A stretch of 64,000 nt of DNA from Planctomycetota bacterium (GTDB lineage Bacteria; Planctomycetota; UBA1135; GCA-002686595), in contig JAEUHY010000042.1 in assembly GCA_016795325.1 (NCBI GenBank), positions 62,001 to 126,000 of the forward strand. The letters run 5' to 3'. Under the pieces are notes generated by a model. It worked only from the letters and a program-made list of their open reading frames with translations, was not told the DNA's origin and searched no databases. The position numbers and the translations under genes were made by a program. Of this stretch, positions 42,516 to 50,151 are shown in pieces (positions within the stretch are counted from its first letter, which is position 1; every line of letters starts with the position of its first letter).

Positions 42516-45500
42516 CTATTTTGCGGCGTCGAGCTTCGATTGCCAGCTCGCGCTCGACTCCGCGTGGCCCGCGCCGGGCGCGAGTTTGTCCCACGCCGCG
42601 TGCAGCTCGACCAACGCTGCGAGGCACTCGCCGCGATCGGTCGGCTTCTGCCCAGGAATGCCGACGAGCGTCGCCTCGGCTTCGAGCAACTCGCGTTCGG
42701 CGGCGTGGAACTCTTCGTTCGACGCAGCGAGTTTTCCGCGAGAGCGCCCGAGCAAGACCAACATGCGCGCGGTGCTCGCGGCGCTGCGTTCACCGGGCGC
42801 GCGCCGAAAGTGCGGCAGAGCTTCCGACAAGAGCGACACGGCTTCGCCGAAACGAGACTGCGCGATCAGGAGCTTCGCGAGGGAGCCGGTAGCGGACAAG
42901 TCCACCGGATGACCCGCCGAGAAGGCGCGCCGCGCGGCTGTGCGCGCCGCGACGAACAGCGCTTCGGCTTCCGCAAACTTGCCTTGCGCCTGCAGCACGA
43001 CGCCGAGGTTGAGGTGAGACGCGATCGTGTTCGGATGGTTCGGTCCGAGCGCCTTGCGCAGGCCTTCGAGCACTTCGCGTTGGAGCGGCTCGGCTTCTTC
43101 GTTTCTGCCCAGCGAGTGCAGCGCCATCCCCAGGTTGTTGACTGCGCCCAAGGTCTCGGGATGCAGTGCGTCGAACAGCCTGCGCCGCGCGTCCAACGCC
43201 GCGCGCAGGATCGGCTCGGCGTCCGCCGCTCGATCCGTCGCGAGCAGCACGCTCGCGAGGTTGTTGCGCGCGCTCAACGTGGAGCTGTGATCCCAGCCGA
43301 GCAAGCGTTCGCGCGCCGCCAGCACTTCGCGGCAGATGAGCTCCGCCTCGGCGAAGCGGCCTTGCGAATTGAGCAAAAGTCCGAGGTTGTTGAGCGGGTA
43401 CAGCCGCTCCGGGTGGTCTTCGCCGAAGACACGCGTGCGGGTCGCGACCGCTTCGCGCAGCAACACTTCGGCCTCGTCGAGCTGATTCACGGTCCGCAGC
43501 AGGGCGCCGAGGTTGTTGAGCGTGACGAGCGTCGCCGTGTGCTCGTCGCCGAGCACGCGTCTGCGCCTCGCGAGCGTGTCGCGGTACAGCGCCTCCGCCT
43601 CCGAAAGGCGGCCCAGGCCCTCGAGGACCAGCGCCAGATTCGACATCGAATTCAGAGTGTCGGGATGGTCCTCGCCCAGCCTGCTGCGACGCTCTTCCAG
43701 CGCTTGGCGCGCTATGGGTTCCGCTTCCGCGGAGCGGCCGACGTCGTGCAACAGCACCGCCAAACTGTCGCGCGCCGACGACGCGATCTCGGCGTCGTCC
43801 ACGTGGGCGCGAGTGCAACGCTCCAGCACTTCGCGGTACAGCGGCTCGGCCTCGGCGTAGCGGCCCAAGTGCCACAGGAGGATCCCGAGGTCCTTCATCG
43901 ACCTCAGCGTGAGCTCTCCGTCGTCGCCGTACACCTTCCTGCGAAGCTGCAACGCGCTCTCCTGCAACGGAAGTGCAGCGGAGTAGAGGCCGAGATCGCC
44001 ATACACACCCGCCAGACGTTGGCGAAGCTTGGCCGCAACACCTGGATAGTCCGCGAACTGCGTTTCGATCGCTGCAGCCGAGGGTTGGAGTAGCGCCCGA
44101 TCGAGCGTGGCCTTGGCGACGTCGAGTGCATGGATCCGGCCCCACTGAGCGCGAAACTGCGCGAGGAGCTCCGCGCGCTCGCTCACAGGCACGTCGGCCT
44201 TCTCGAGCGCGGCCTCGAAGCGCGCGAGCACGTCCTCGGTGAGCATGCGCCCAGCGCGTGAGGGGTCGATTTGTTCGAGCATCTCGGCCTGGAATTCGGC
44301 GAGGCGTTCGAACTCGTCGGCGCGCGCCGCCGCAACGACACGCTGCTTCTCGACGATCTCGCGCTGCTCTTCCACGATCCTGCGCTGCTCCGACTCGGCG
44401 ATGCGCGCGAGGTTCGCAGCGTCGCGCTCGTCGCGCGCAACGCTCGCTTGCCACGCGAACGCCGCGACGCCCGCGACCAGCGACAACGTCACCGCACCGC
44501 TCGCAGCGACGAGGCCGCGGTGGCGTTGCGCGAGCTTGCGCAGCCGGTATCCGGCGCTCGGCGGAGCGGCGAGCACGGCATCGCCGTCCAGGTGGCGGCG
44601 CAAGTCGGCGGCGAGGTCGCTCGCCGACTCGTAGCGCCGCGCGCGGTCCTTCTCCAAGGACTTCATCACGATCCAATCGAGATCGCCGCGCACGAGCACG
44701 CCCAGACGACGCGGCTCGATGCCGCGGTGCGCCGCGATGCTCGCCAAGCGCTCGCGCGAGCTCGAGAGGCGCGTCGATGGCCGCGGCGGATCGACTTCGC
44801 GGATCAGACGTTGGATCTCGCCGTACGCGGCCTCGCTCAGCGTCTTCGCGTCGAACGGCGTGCTGCCGGTCAAGAGCTCGTACAGCAACACGCCGAGCGA
44901 GTACACGTCGGTCCGCGTGTCGATGTCGAGCGAGCCGTGCGCCTGCTCGGGGCTCATGTACTGAAACGTCCCGATCACCTGCCGATGCTCGGTGAAGAGC
45001 GTCTTGTCGGTCATCTTCTGCGACGTCGCCTTCGCGATGCCGAAGTCGATCACCTTGGCGTGCGGCCGGCCGTCGAGGGTTCCGACGAGCACGTTCGACG
45101 GCTTGAGATCGCGGTGGATGATGCCCTTCTGGTGGGCGTGCTGCACCGCGGAGCAGACCTGCGCGAGGAGCTCGAGGCGCTGCTCGATCGTCAGCCGCAG
45201 CGCATCGCAGTACGCGACGATCGGATCGCCCTGCACGAGCTCCATCACGAAGTACGAGCGACCGGTGAGCGTCACGCCCGCGTCGAAGACACGCGCGATG
45301 TTCGGATGGTCCATCAGCGCCAGCGCTTGGCGCTCCTGCTCGAAACGCGCGACGATCTGGCGCGTATCCATGCCGAGCTTGAGGATCTTGAGCGCCACCT
45401 TGCGCCGCACCGGCTCTTCCTGCTGCGCCAGGAACACCTCGCCGAAGCCGCCTTCGCCGATCAGCTGGAGCAGCTTGTACGGACCGATGTGCGCGCCGGG

Positions 45501-45764
45501 TTGTTCGGCGCCGAGCGCGAGCGCCGGCGTTGCAGCCGGCTTGGGATTGGGCACGTGGGGCGCCGCAAGTTCGCCCGCCACGGCGCCCGTCGGGCTCGCG
45601 AGAAAGCGCTCGTCTTCCGCGGCAGCGAGCAGCGCTTCGATGCGTTGGCGCAACTCGGGCTGCCCCGCGCAGCGCGCCGACAAGAAGATGCTGCGCTGCT
45701 CTGCGGAAAGCTCGAGCGCCTGCTCGAAGAGCTCGCGCAATTGGCGGTGCTTGGGGTCGTTCAT
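42516..45764 (-). CDS. membrane-bound Ser/Thr protein kinase with TPR sensor domain
   Basis: 1082 aa. A zinc-finger-free N-terminal helix region (1-90) precedes a complete Hanks-type kinase: glycine loop GEGGFGEV (103-110), Lys126 in VALKIL, catalytic loop HRDLKPSN (217-224), DFG (240-242) and GTFQYMSPEQAHG. One membrane helix (about 428-450, LVAASGAVTLSLVAGVAAFA) and a coiled coil rich in Glu/Arg follow. The C-terminal 580 residues are TPR repeats of the kinesin-light-chain type (HPDTLNSMSNLALVLEGLGR and variants every 42 residues). Head-to-tail with the ECF sigma factor gene at 45785, 20 bases upstream. In Planctomycetota such kinases are commonly paired with this sigma group, which suggests phosphorylation-linked control. 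Confidence 0.9.
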   Translation of the reverse strand: MNDPKHRQLRELFEQALELSAEQRSIFLSARCAGQPELRQRIEALLAAAEDERFLASPTGAVAGELAAPHVPNPKPAATPALALGAEQPGAHIGPYKLLQLIGEGGFGEVFLAQQEEPVRRKVALKILKLGMDTRQIVARFEQERQALALMDHPNIARVFDAGVTLTGRSYFVMELVQGDPIVAYCDALRLTIEQRLELLAQVCSAVQHAHQKGIIHRDLKPSNVLVGTLDGRPHAKVIDFGIAKATSQKMTDKTLFTEHRQVIGTFQYMSPEQAHGSLDIDTRTDVYSLGVLLYELLTGSTPFDAKTLSEAAYGEIQRLIREVDPPRPSTRLSSSRERLASIAAHRGIEPRRLGVLVRGDLDWIVMKSLEKDRARRYESASDLAADLRRHLDGDAVLAAPPSAGYRLRKLAQRHRGLVAASGAVTLSLVAGVAAFAWQASVARDERDAANLARIAESEQRRIVEEQREIVEKQRVVAAARADEFERLAEFQAEMLEQIDPSRAGRMLTEDVLARFEAALEKADVPVSERAELLAQFRAQWGRIHALDVAKATLDRALLQPSAAAIETQFADYPGVAAKLRQRLAGVYGDLGLYSAALPLQESALQLRRKVYGDDGELTLRSMKDLGILLWHLGRYAEAEPLYREVLERCTRAHVDDAEIASSARDSLAVLLHDVGRSAEAEPIARQALEERRSRLGEDHPDTLNSMSNLALVLEGLGRLSEAEALYRDTLARRRRVLGDEHTATLVTLNNLGALLRTVNQLDEAEVLLREAVATRTRVFGEDHPERLYPLNNLGLLLNSQGRFAEAELICREVLAARERLLGWDHSSTLSARNNLASVLLATDRAADAEPILRAALDARRRLFDALHPETLGAVNNLGMALHSLGRNEEAEPLQREVLEGLRKALGPNHPNTIASHLNLGVVLQAQGKFAEAEALFVAARTAARRAFSAGHPVDLSATGSLAKLLIAQSRFGEAVSLLSEALPHFRRAPGERSAASTARMLVLLGRSRGKLAASNEEFHAAERELLEAEATLVGIPGQKPTDRGECLAALVELHAAWDKLAPGAGHAESSASWQSKLDAAK

Positions 45765-45784
45765 GGCGCGTGGCTAAGGCTCGG

Positions 45785-46360
45785 TCAGGCGCGCTCGCTC
45801 TCGATCGCGTCCTTCAGCCAGGCGCGGGCGAAAACCCAGGTGCGCTTGACCGTGGCGGACGAGACGCCGAGAGCGGCGGCTGTGCTGTCGATGTCGAGCC
45901 CCGCGAAGTAGCGCAGCCGCACGACGGCCGCCGCGTCCGGGTCGACGTGCTCCAAGCGCGAGAGCGCCGCGTCGAGGATCAGGAATCCGGAGTTTTCTTC
46001 GTCCGAGTGCGGGTCGGGCAAGGCCGTGAGCTCGAGCGCGGCCCGTCGCGCGGCGCCGTCAGCACGTTTGGACGCTGCGCGCGAACGCGCGTGGTCGACG
46101 AGGACGCGGCGCATCGCCTCGGCCGCGGCCGCGTAGAAGTGCGCGCGGTTGCGCCACGGGACCTCGCGCGGTCCGACGAGCTTCAGATAGGCCTCGTGCA
46201 CGAGCGCCGTGGCTTGCAGCGTGTGGCCCGCCCGTTCGCTGGCGAGGTGCGCCTGCGCCGCGGCGCGCAGCTGCGAGTAGACCAGCGGCAAGAGCTCCTC
46301 GGCGCTGGCGGCCGAGGCGTTCAACTCCGTGTCCGGCGGCTGAGCGTCTTCAGCCGGCAT
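45785..46360 (-). CDS. ECF sigma factor (TIGR02999-like, planctomycete/acidobacterial group)
   Basis: 191 aa. Sigma region 2 with LLPLVYSQLRAAAQAHLASE and TLQATALVHEAYLKLV, then PWRNRAHFYAAAAEAMRRVLVDHARSR, are hallmarks of the TIGR02999 sigma subgroup. Region 4 is DPDAAAVVRLRYFAGLDIDSTAAALGVSSATVKRTW with a helix-turn-helix. It has no anti-sigma neighbour; instead the TPR Ser/Thr kinase gene follows 20 bases downstream in the same transcript. Likely regulated by that kinase (inference from the known pairing). Confidence 0.9.
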   Translation of the reverse strand: MPAEDAQPPDTELNASAASAEELLPLVYSQLRAAAQAHLASERAGHTLQATALVHEAYLKLVGPREVPWRNRAHFYAAAAEAMRRVLVDHARSRAASKRADGAARRAALELTALPDPHSDEENSGFLILDAALSRLEHVDPDAAAVVRLRYFAGLDIDSTAAALGVSSATVKRTWVFARAWLKDAIESERA

Positions 46361-46569
46361 TGCAGACAGCGTTGCGAGATGCGTGGTTGCGTGCGGAGCG
46401 GACGGAACGCGCCCCTACACAGTGCGCGCTTCCAGCGAACGAACAGCGCTTGACCGAGAGCTTCGCGGCGCCGCAACGCCCTGTGCAGTTCGGCGCGGCA
46501 AAGCCATCAACGCGAGCGGAGCTCGGAATTCGGTGCATGGAACCCCCAGCCTACGGCCACTCACCAACT

Positions 46570-47340
46570 TCAGGGGAACGCGAGCGTGCCGCGGACGTTG
46601 CGCGACCAGTCGTTGTGGCCGCCAGGGAGCATGCGCAGCTGCGCCCGGGGCACGCGCTCCGCGAGCGAGCGCGCGTGACGGCTCGCGATCACCGTGTCTT
46701 GCTCGGCGGCCAGGATCAGCAACGCGCCGGTGTACGAAGCGAGCGCCGCACCGTTGTCCCAGTCGTCGCGCAGAATCCAGCGCGCCGGCAGCCACGGAAA
46801 TGCGTCCGCGGCGACGTCGGCGAGCCGGTCGTACGGAGTCGCGAGCACGATCGCGGACGGCGGGCTCGGCTCGCGCGCGAGCAGCGCCGCCGGGCCGCTG
46901 CCGAGCGATTCGCCGAGCACGCAGCGCGGCGCGCCCGGATGCAGCTCGCCGAGCAAGCGATACGCCGCGCTCGCCGCTGCATCGATGCTCACCCGCGACG
47001 GCGCGCCCGCGCGCGAACCGAAGCCTGGGTACTCGAGCACGTACACGCACGCGTCGCTCGGCAGAAGATCGAGGATGTAGTCGCGCTGCGCGGCCTGCCC
47101 GGCGTTGCCGTGCAACACGAGCCACACCGCGCTCGGTTGCTCGACCACGCGCCGCACGCCCCACGCTTCGCCGTTCACCTCCCACCGCGCGAGTCTCTGG
47201 CCCTCAAACGCCAGGTTCGACGGGATGTAGAGCAAGCGCCGCTGCAACAGCGCGACGGCGCCGACGATGGCGAGGTAGCCGAGCGAAGCGGTGAGCAGAA
47301 TCGTTTTCAGCATCTTCAAGCGGCGGCGCACGGCGTCCAC
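46570..47340 (-). CDS. membrane-anchored alpha/beta hydrolase
   Basis: 256 aa from the GTG at 47340, favoured because TATGCT lies 7 nt upstream; ATG codons at 47352 and 47313 are alternatives. An N-terminal membrane helix (LLTASLGYLAIVGAVALLQ) is followed by an alpha/beta hydrolase core: oxyanion region VLHGNAGQ, nucleophile elbow GESLGSG, acid in AAEQDTVI and histidine in GGHNDW. It resembles the ABHD13/BEM46-type hydrolases of unknown substrate that face the periplasm or membrane surface. It stands alone between the sigma factor gene and repeat R1 copy B. Confidence 0.8.
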   Translation of the reverse strand: MDAVRRRLKMLKTILLTASLGYLAIVGAVALLQRRLLYIPSNLAFEGQRLARWEVNGEAWGVRRVVEQPSAVWLVLHGNAGQAAQRDYILDLLPSDACVYVLEYPGFGSRAGAPSRVSIDAAASAAYRLLGELHPGAPRCVLGESLGSGPAALLAREPSPPSAIVLATPYDRLADVAADAFPWLPARWILRDDWDNGAALASYTGALLILAAEQDTVIASRHARSLAERVPRAQLRMLPGGHNDWSRNVRGTLAFP

Positions 47341-47352
47341 GGGCCGGAGCAT

Positions 47353-47602
47353 AGTCGGGCGCGACCGCGCCGAGCGACGAGTGGCCGTGGAACGGGCTGC
47401 CCTCGATGGTCGAGGAGCTCTTGCGAGCTGTCAGCGCGCAGCTGGCGATCAACGTTGTGCACCACCCGACGCGCACCTAGTTGTTCCGATTGCTCTTGTC
47501 GGATCACGAGTGGTTCGTGCGCGACTCGGGAGGAGTCTTGGTACTCCGACCACCAACCGCGCGAGTTGGAACGCTCACTGCGGATTCCGGCCTCATGCGC
47601 TA
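47353..47602. other. gene-free stretch with a possible gene remnant
   Basis: About 250 bases. One plus-strand frame around 47395-47480 reads SMVEELLRAVSAQLAINVV and, after a stop, WFVRDSGGVLVLRPP. It looks protein-like but is broken and I cannot match it to a family. Otherwise nothing is recognised. Confidence 0.25.
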
Positions 47603-47761
47603 GTGGGTTGATTCGAAAGTCCGCCGCAGATGTCAGGTGGTTCGGCGCTCCCCGCAAGGCGCGAGGATTCCAGGCGACCTGAATAGGTCGCCGAACCGGA
47701 GCAACGCCGCGGGGGGCGGCGAGGCGCCTGAGATATGCGGCGAAATTTCGGATCAGCCCAC
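47603..47761. repeat. R1 dispersed palindromic element, copy B (159 bp, inverted relative to copy A)
   Basis: Same length as copy A at 4929 and nearly the same sequence inside when reversed, including the hairpin GGCGACCT-GAAT-AGGTCGCC. Ends are GTGGGTTGATTCGAAA and TTTCGGATCAGCCCAC; compared with copy A the two ends have changed together so that they still pair. It ends 14 bases before the gene at 47776 and contributes to its -10 region. Confidence 0.8.
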
Positions 47762-47767
47762 TAGGAT
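47762..47767 (+). promoter_or_regulatory. -10-like hexamer at the edge of R1 copy B
   Basis: TAGGAT 8 nt before the ATG at 47776 and touching the end of the R1 element, so the element may supply part of this gene's promoter. Confidence 0.35.
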
Positions 47768-47775
47768 GAAATTCC

Positions 47776-48243
47776 ATGGCGACGCGGCGCTCCAGTTGGC
47801 AGAGCTTCGCCGGCGCGCTCCTCGCGAGCACGGGTTTGCTGGTGGTCGTGTTCTCGGCAGCGTTCTGGCTTGTCGTCAACGCGGACGGCCTCGTGAGTGG
47901 CTGGACAAACCCCGGTCATTACGAGTTGGTGCGACGAGAGAGCTTGTCTGCGCACGAACTGAGGTCGCCGAGGAGCGAGCGCGGCGACTTCAATGGCGAC
48001 GGAGTCGCTGACAAGCTCGACGTCGTCTCTCTGCGCCGCGAGTTCCTTTCGGACGGTCCCACGAACGGCATGGTGTACGTGAGGTCGGGCGTGGATGGCG
48101 CGGTGTTGCTCGCGCACCCCATTCCCAATCCCCTGTTCCCCGTGTTCTGGTGCGGCGACTCCGACGGAGACGCTGCCGACGAGGTCTTCGTGGACGTCCC
48201 ACCTTCCGAGCGCTTCGCATTCCAACGCGACGCGGTGCGCTGA
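47776..48243 (+). CDS. small membrane-anchored FG-GAP protein (paralogue of 15654)
   Basis: 155 aa. One membrane helix (about residues 12-36), then GWTNPGHYELVRRE, one calcium-loop-like segment (GDFNGDGVADKLDVV), GMVYVRSGVDGAVLLAHPIP and the end DSDGDAADEVFVDVPPSERF. Closely similar along its length to the protein at 15654, 32 kb away. The conserved short form argues for a real small protein with a single FG-GAP unit, perhaps binding a larger propeller. Function unknown. Confidence 0.7.
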   Translation: MATRRSSWQSFAGALLASTGLLVVVFSAAFWLVVNADGLVSGWTNPGHYELVRRESLSAHELRSPRSERGDFNGDGVADKLDVVSLRREFLSDGPTNGMVYVRSGVDGAVLLAHPIPNPLFPVFWCGDSDGDAADEVFVDVPPSERFAFQRDAVR

Positions 48244-48347
48244 AGAGGCGCGGCGCAGAGCGTGAAGAAGCAGGTGCGGCGCCACGCCGGCGTTGCTCGC
48301 GTTAGCTTCAGCGTCGCGCCACGTGCCGCAGCGCCCTCGCAGCCAGC

Positions 48348-48998
48348 ATGAACAACTCGCCCGCGCGCCCTGCTCGACGTCGACCGCGCACGCCCGAGGA
48401 ACGCGGAGTTCTTTGGGCAGCGTTTGTCGGCGTCGGCGCCACGGTGCTGCTGTGCGCCTTCGAGTTGTTCGGTTGCGGCGGCGCGCTCGCTTCGCGGGCG
48501 ATGCTCAGCCTGTTTGCGACGATCGGGGTCGCGTTTGTCGGTGGAGTCGTCGCACTCCTCTTCCGCAAGACACGCTCGCTTGCGACGTCAACGCTCGTGG
48601 CGTGCACCTTCTCCGTGCCCGCGGTGCTCATCGCGTCGTACCTCAGCGGACACGCACGTTGGATAGCCTTCCGTCGACTTGCGGTGCGTTCCGAGCCGCT
48701 CGTCGCGGCGATCCGCGCGTACGAACAGCGCCACGGCGAACCGCCGCCGAGCTTGCACGCGCTCGTGCCCGAATTTCTCGATGTTCTGCCGCAGACGGGC
48801 ATGCCGAGCTATCCCGCGTACTCGTACGAGGTGCAGAGTTCGGACGCGGACGCCCCGCGCGCTTGGCGGCTCAAGGTCGAGTGCTCCAGCGGCCTGCTCA
48901 ACTTCGATGAGTTCGTTTATTGGCCCGAGAGCGAGGGCTCGGGGTACGACGCCGGCCAGTTGACGCGCCACGGCGAATGGGTTTACGCCCACGAATAG
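48348..48998 (+). CDS. membrane protein with C-terminal soluble domain
   Basis: 216 aa. A basic, proline-rich N-terminus (residues 1-20) is followed by three apolar helices (about 22-45, 50-72, 78-100) and a soluble domain. The soluble part (SEPLVAAIRAYEQRHGEPPP, SLHALVPEFLDVLPQTGMPS) resembles sequences seen after the N-terminal helix of type II pseudopilins, but there is no prepilin signal. A TAGCTT hexamer about 36 bases upstream of the ATG may be its promoter. No function assigned. Confidence 0.65.
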   Translation: MNNSPARPARRRPRTPEERGVLWAAFVGVGATVLLCAFELFGCGGALASRAMLSLFATIGVAFVGGVVALLFRKTRSLATSTLVACTFSVPAVLIASYLSGHARWIAFRRLAVRSEPLVAAIRAYEQRHGEPPPSLHALVPEFLDVLPQTGMPSYPAYSYEVQSSDADAPRAWRLKVECSSGLLNFDEFVYWPESEGSGYDAGQLTRHGEWVYAHE

Positions 48999-49030
48999 AC
49001 CTGCGGCGCGAGCACGTGCGGCGGGCGGCC

Positions 49031-49059
49031 TTGACACCTAGCATCGCTAGGCATAGCCT
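49031..49059 (+). promoter_or_regulatory. padR promoter with palindromic operator in the spacer
   Basis: TTGACA (49031-49036), a 17-base spacer, then TAGCCT (49054-49059), 6 nt before the ATG. The spacer contains the perfect palindrome CCTAGC-ATC-GCTAGG (49037-49051). A regulator bound there would block RNA polymerase, so this is a strong candidate for PadR autorepression. Confidence 0.7.
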
Positions 49060-49065
49060 TGGGAC

Positions 49066-49395
49066 ATGCCTGAGCCGGTCTCGAAGGAACTTGTCGCCGC
49101 GTCGAGCAAACCGCTGGTGCTCGCGATCCTGGCGCGCGGCGAAAGCTACGGCTACGCGATCCTCCAAGAGGTGCGCGAGCGCTCGGGCGGCCGCCTCGAT
49201 TGGACCGAAGGCATGCTCTACCCGGTCCTGCACCGACTCGAGGCGCAGAAACTGATCCAAGCGCGTTGGGCCACCAGCGAGAACGGCCGCAAGCGCAAGT
49301 ACTACCGGCTCAGCCGCCAGGGCTCGCGCGCCCTCGAGAGCGAGCGCGCGGACTGGTTGGCCGTGGACGCAACCTTGAAGGCTCTCTGGGGGTGA
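49066..49395 (+). CDS. PadR-family transcriptional regulator
   Basis: 109 aa. The winged-helix domain is typical of PadR: KPLVLAILARGESYGYAILQ, then GRLDWTEGMLYPVLHRLEAQ and the wing NGRKRKYYRLSRQG. The short length and the C-terminal helix place it in the small (subfamily 2) group that dimerises through that helix. It is followed 2 bases later by a membrane-protein gene, the usual PadR arrangement in which the regulator represses its own operon until an inducer binds. A palindrome lies between the -35 and -10 elements of its promoter. Confidence 0.9.
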   Translation: MPEPVSKELVAASSKPLVLAILARGESYGYAILQEVRERSGGRLDWTEGMLYPVLHRLEAQKLIQARWATSENGRKRKYYRLSRQGSRALESERADWLAVDATLKALWG

Positions 49396-49397
49396 GC

Positions 49398-50138
49398 ATG
49401 TTCGATCTCGAATCCAACGTGGCGGCGTGGAAACAGTCGTTGGCGAGCCGCGGGAGCGTGCAGCCCGCGGCGCTCGACGAGCTCGAGGACCATCTGCGCG
49501 CTTCGTTCGAGCGCTTGAGCAGCGACGCGGGCGTGCAGAACGCGCTCACACCGGAGGAACGCTTCGCGCTCGCCGCACGACGTATGGGCGACACGAGTGC
49601 TCTGTCGGCCGAGTTCGAGCGCGTCGACCCAAGCGCGGGGGCGCGGCGCCGCTGGATCTGGATGCTGACGGGTTACGTGGGCATCCACCTGGCGTCGCAG
49701 GCGCTTCACACCACGAGTGTGATCGTGTGCGCCACAACGCTGGATTCGCATCCCCTGCTCAGCCCAGTGCTGTTCGCGCTCACGCTGGTTGGCGGAGTTG
49801 CGCTGCTGCTCTTCGCCGCTCGCTCCGGCGTTGTGGGCCGTGCGTTGGACGGCGTCGCACAAGCGTCACCTCACGGGCCCTGGTCCTCGACTCGCACCGT
49901 AGCTTTCGGGATCGGTCTGCTGCTCGTCAGTGCGCTGATCACGCCGCTCGGCGGGATGGTGAGCGCGCGCTACGTGTCGGCCGAGGCGTTCGGGGCCCTT
50001 TCGTCCACCTTCCCGTCACCGTTTGCGTTTGGACTGGAGCAGGCGGCCCGCGTCGTCGCCTTTGTGGCGCCCTTTGCAATCCTGACCGTTCTGCTGTTGC
50101 GCGAGCGCGCGCGCCGCTCCAGCGCCGCGACTCACTGA
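49398..50138 (+). CDS. membrane protein with HAAS-like N-terminal domain, PadR partner
   Basis: 246 aa. Residues 1-80 are helical (MFDLESNVAAWKQSLASRGS, LDELEDHLRASFERLS, LTPEERFALAARRMGD), resembling the permease-prefix/HAAS domains often found on PadR-linked membrane proteins. Four or five membrane helices follow and end in a basic tail. The start is 2 bases after the padR stop, so the pair forms an operon and this protein is the likely regulated target. Transport substrate, if any, is unknown. Confidence 0.75.
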   Translation: MFDLESNVAAWKQSLASRGSVQPAALDELEDHLRASFERLSSDAGVQNALTPEERFALAARRMGDTSALSAEFERVDPSAGARRRWIWMLTGYVGIHLASQALHTTSVIVCATTLDSHPLLSPVLFALTLVGGVALLLFAARSGVVGRALDGVAQASPHGPWSSTRTVAFGIGLLLVSALITPLGGMVSARYVSAEAFGALSSTFPSPFAFGLEQAARVVAFVAPFAILTVLLLRERARRSSAATH

Positions 50139-50151
50139 GCGCGGCGCAAGC

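Noticed and set aside
40060..42912. 950-codon plus-strand frame
   Set aside because: Antisense to the M66 protease, with composition typical of a shadow (His/Arg/Val-rich, no domain).
39990..46510. Shared 15-mer TGTGCAGTTCGGCGC at about 40058 and 46479 as a repeat
   Set aside because: Flanking bases do not match, so it is too short to distinguish from coincidence in GC-rich DNA.
47395..47580. Protein-like fragments on the plus strand (SMVEELLRAV..., WFVRDSGG...)
   Set aside because: Interrupted by stops and too short to assign; may be a decayed gene but I cannot support a family.
46360..47682. 440-codon plus-strand frame
   Set aside because: Antisense of the alpha/beta hydrolase; no start context or motif.
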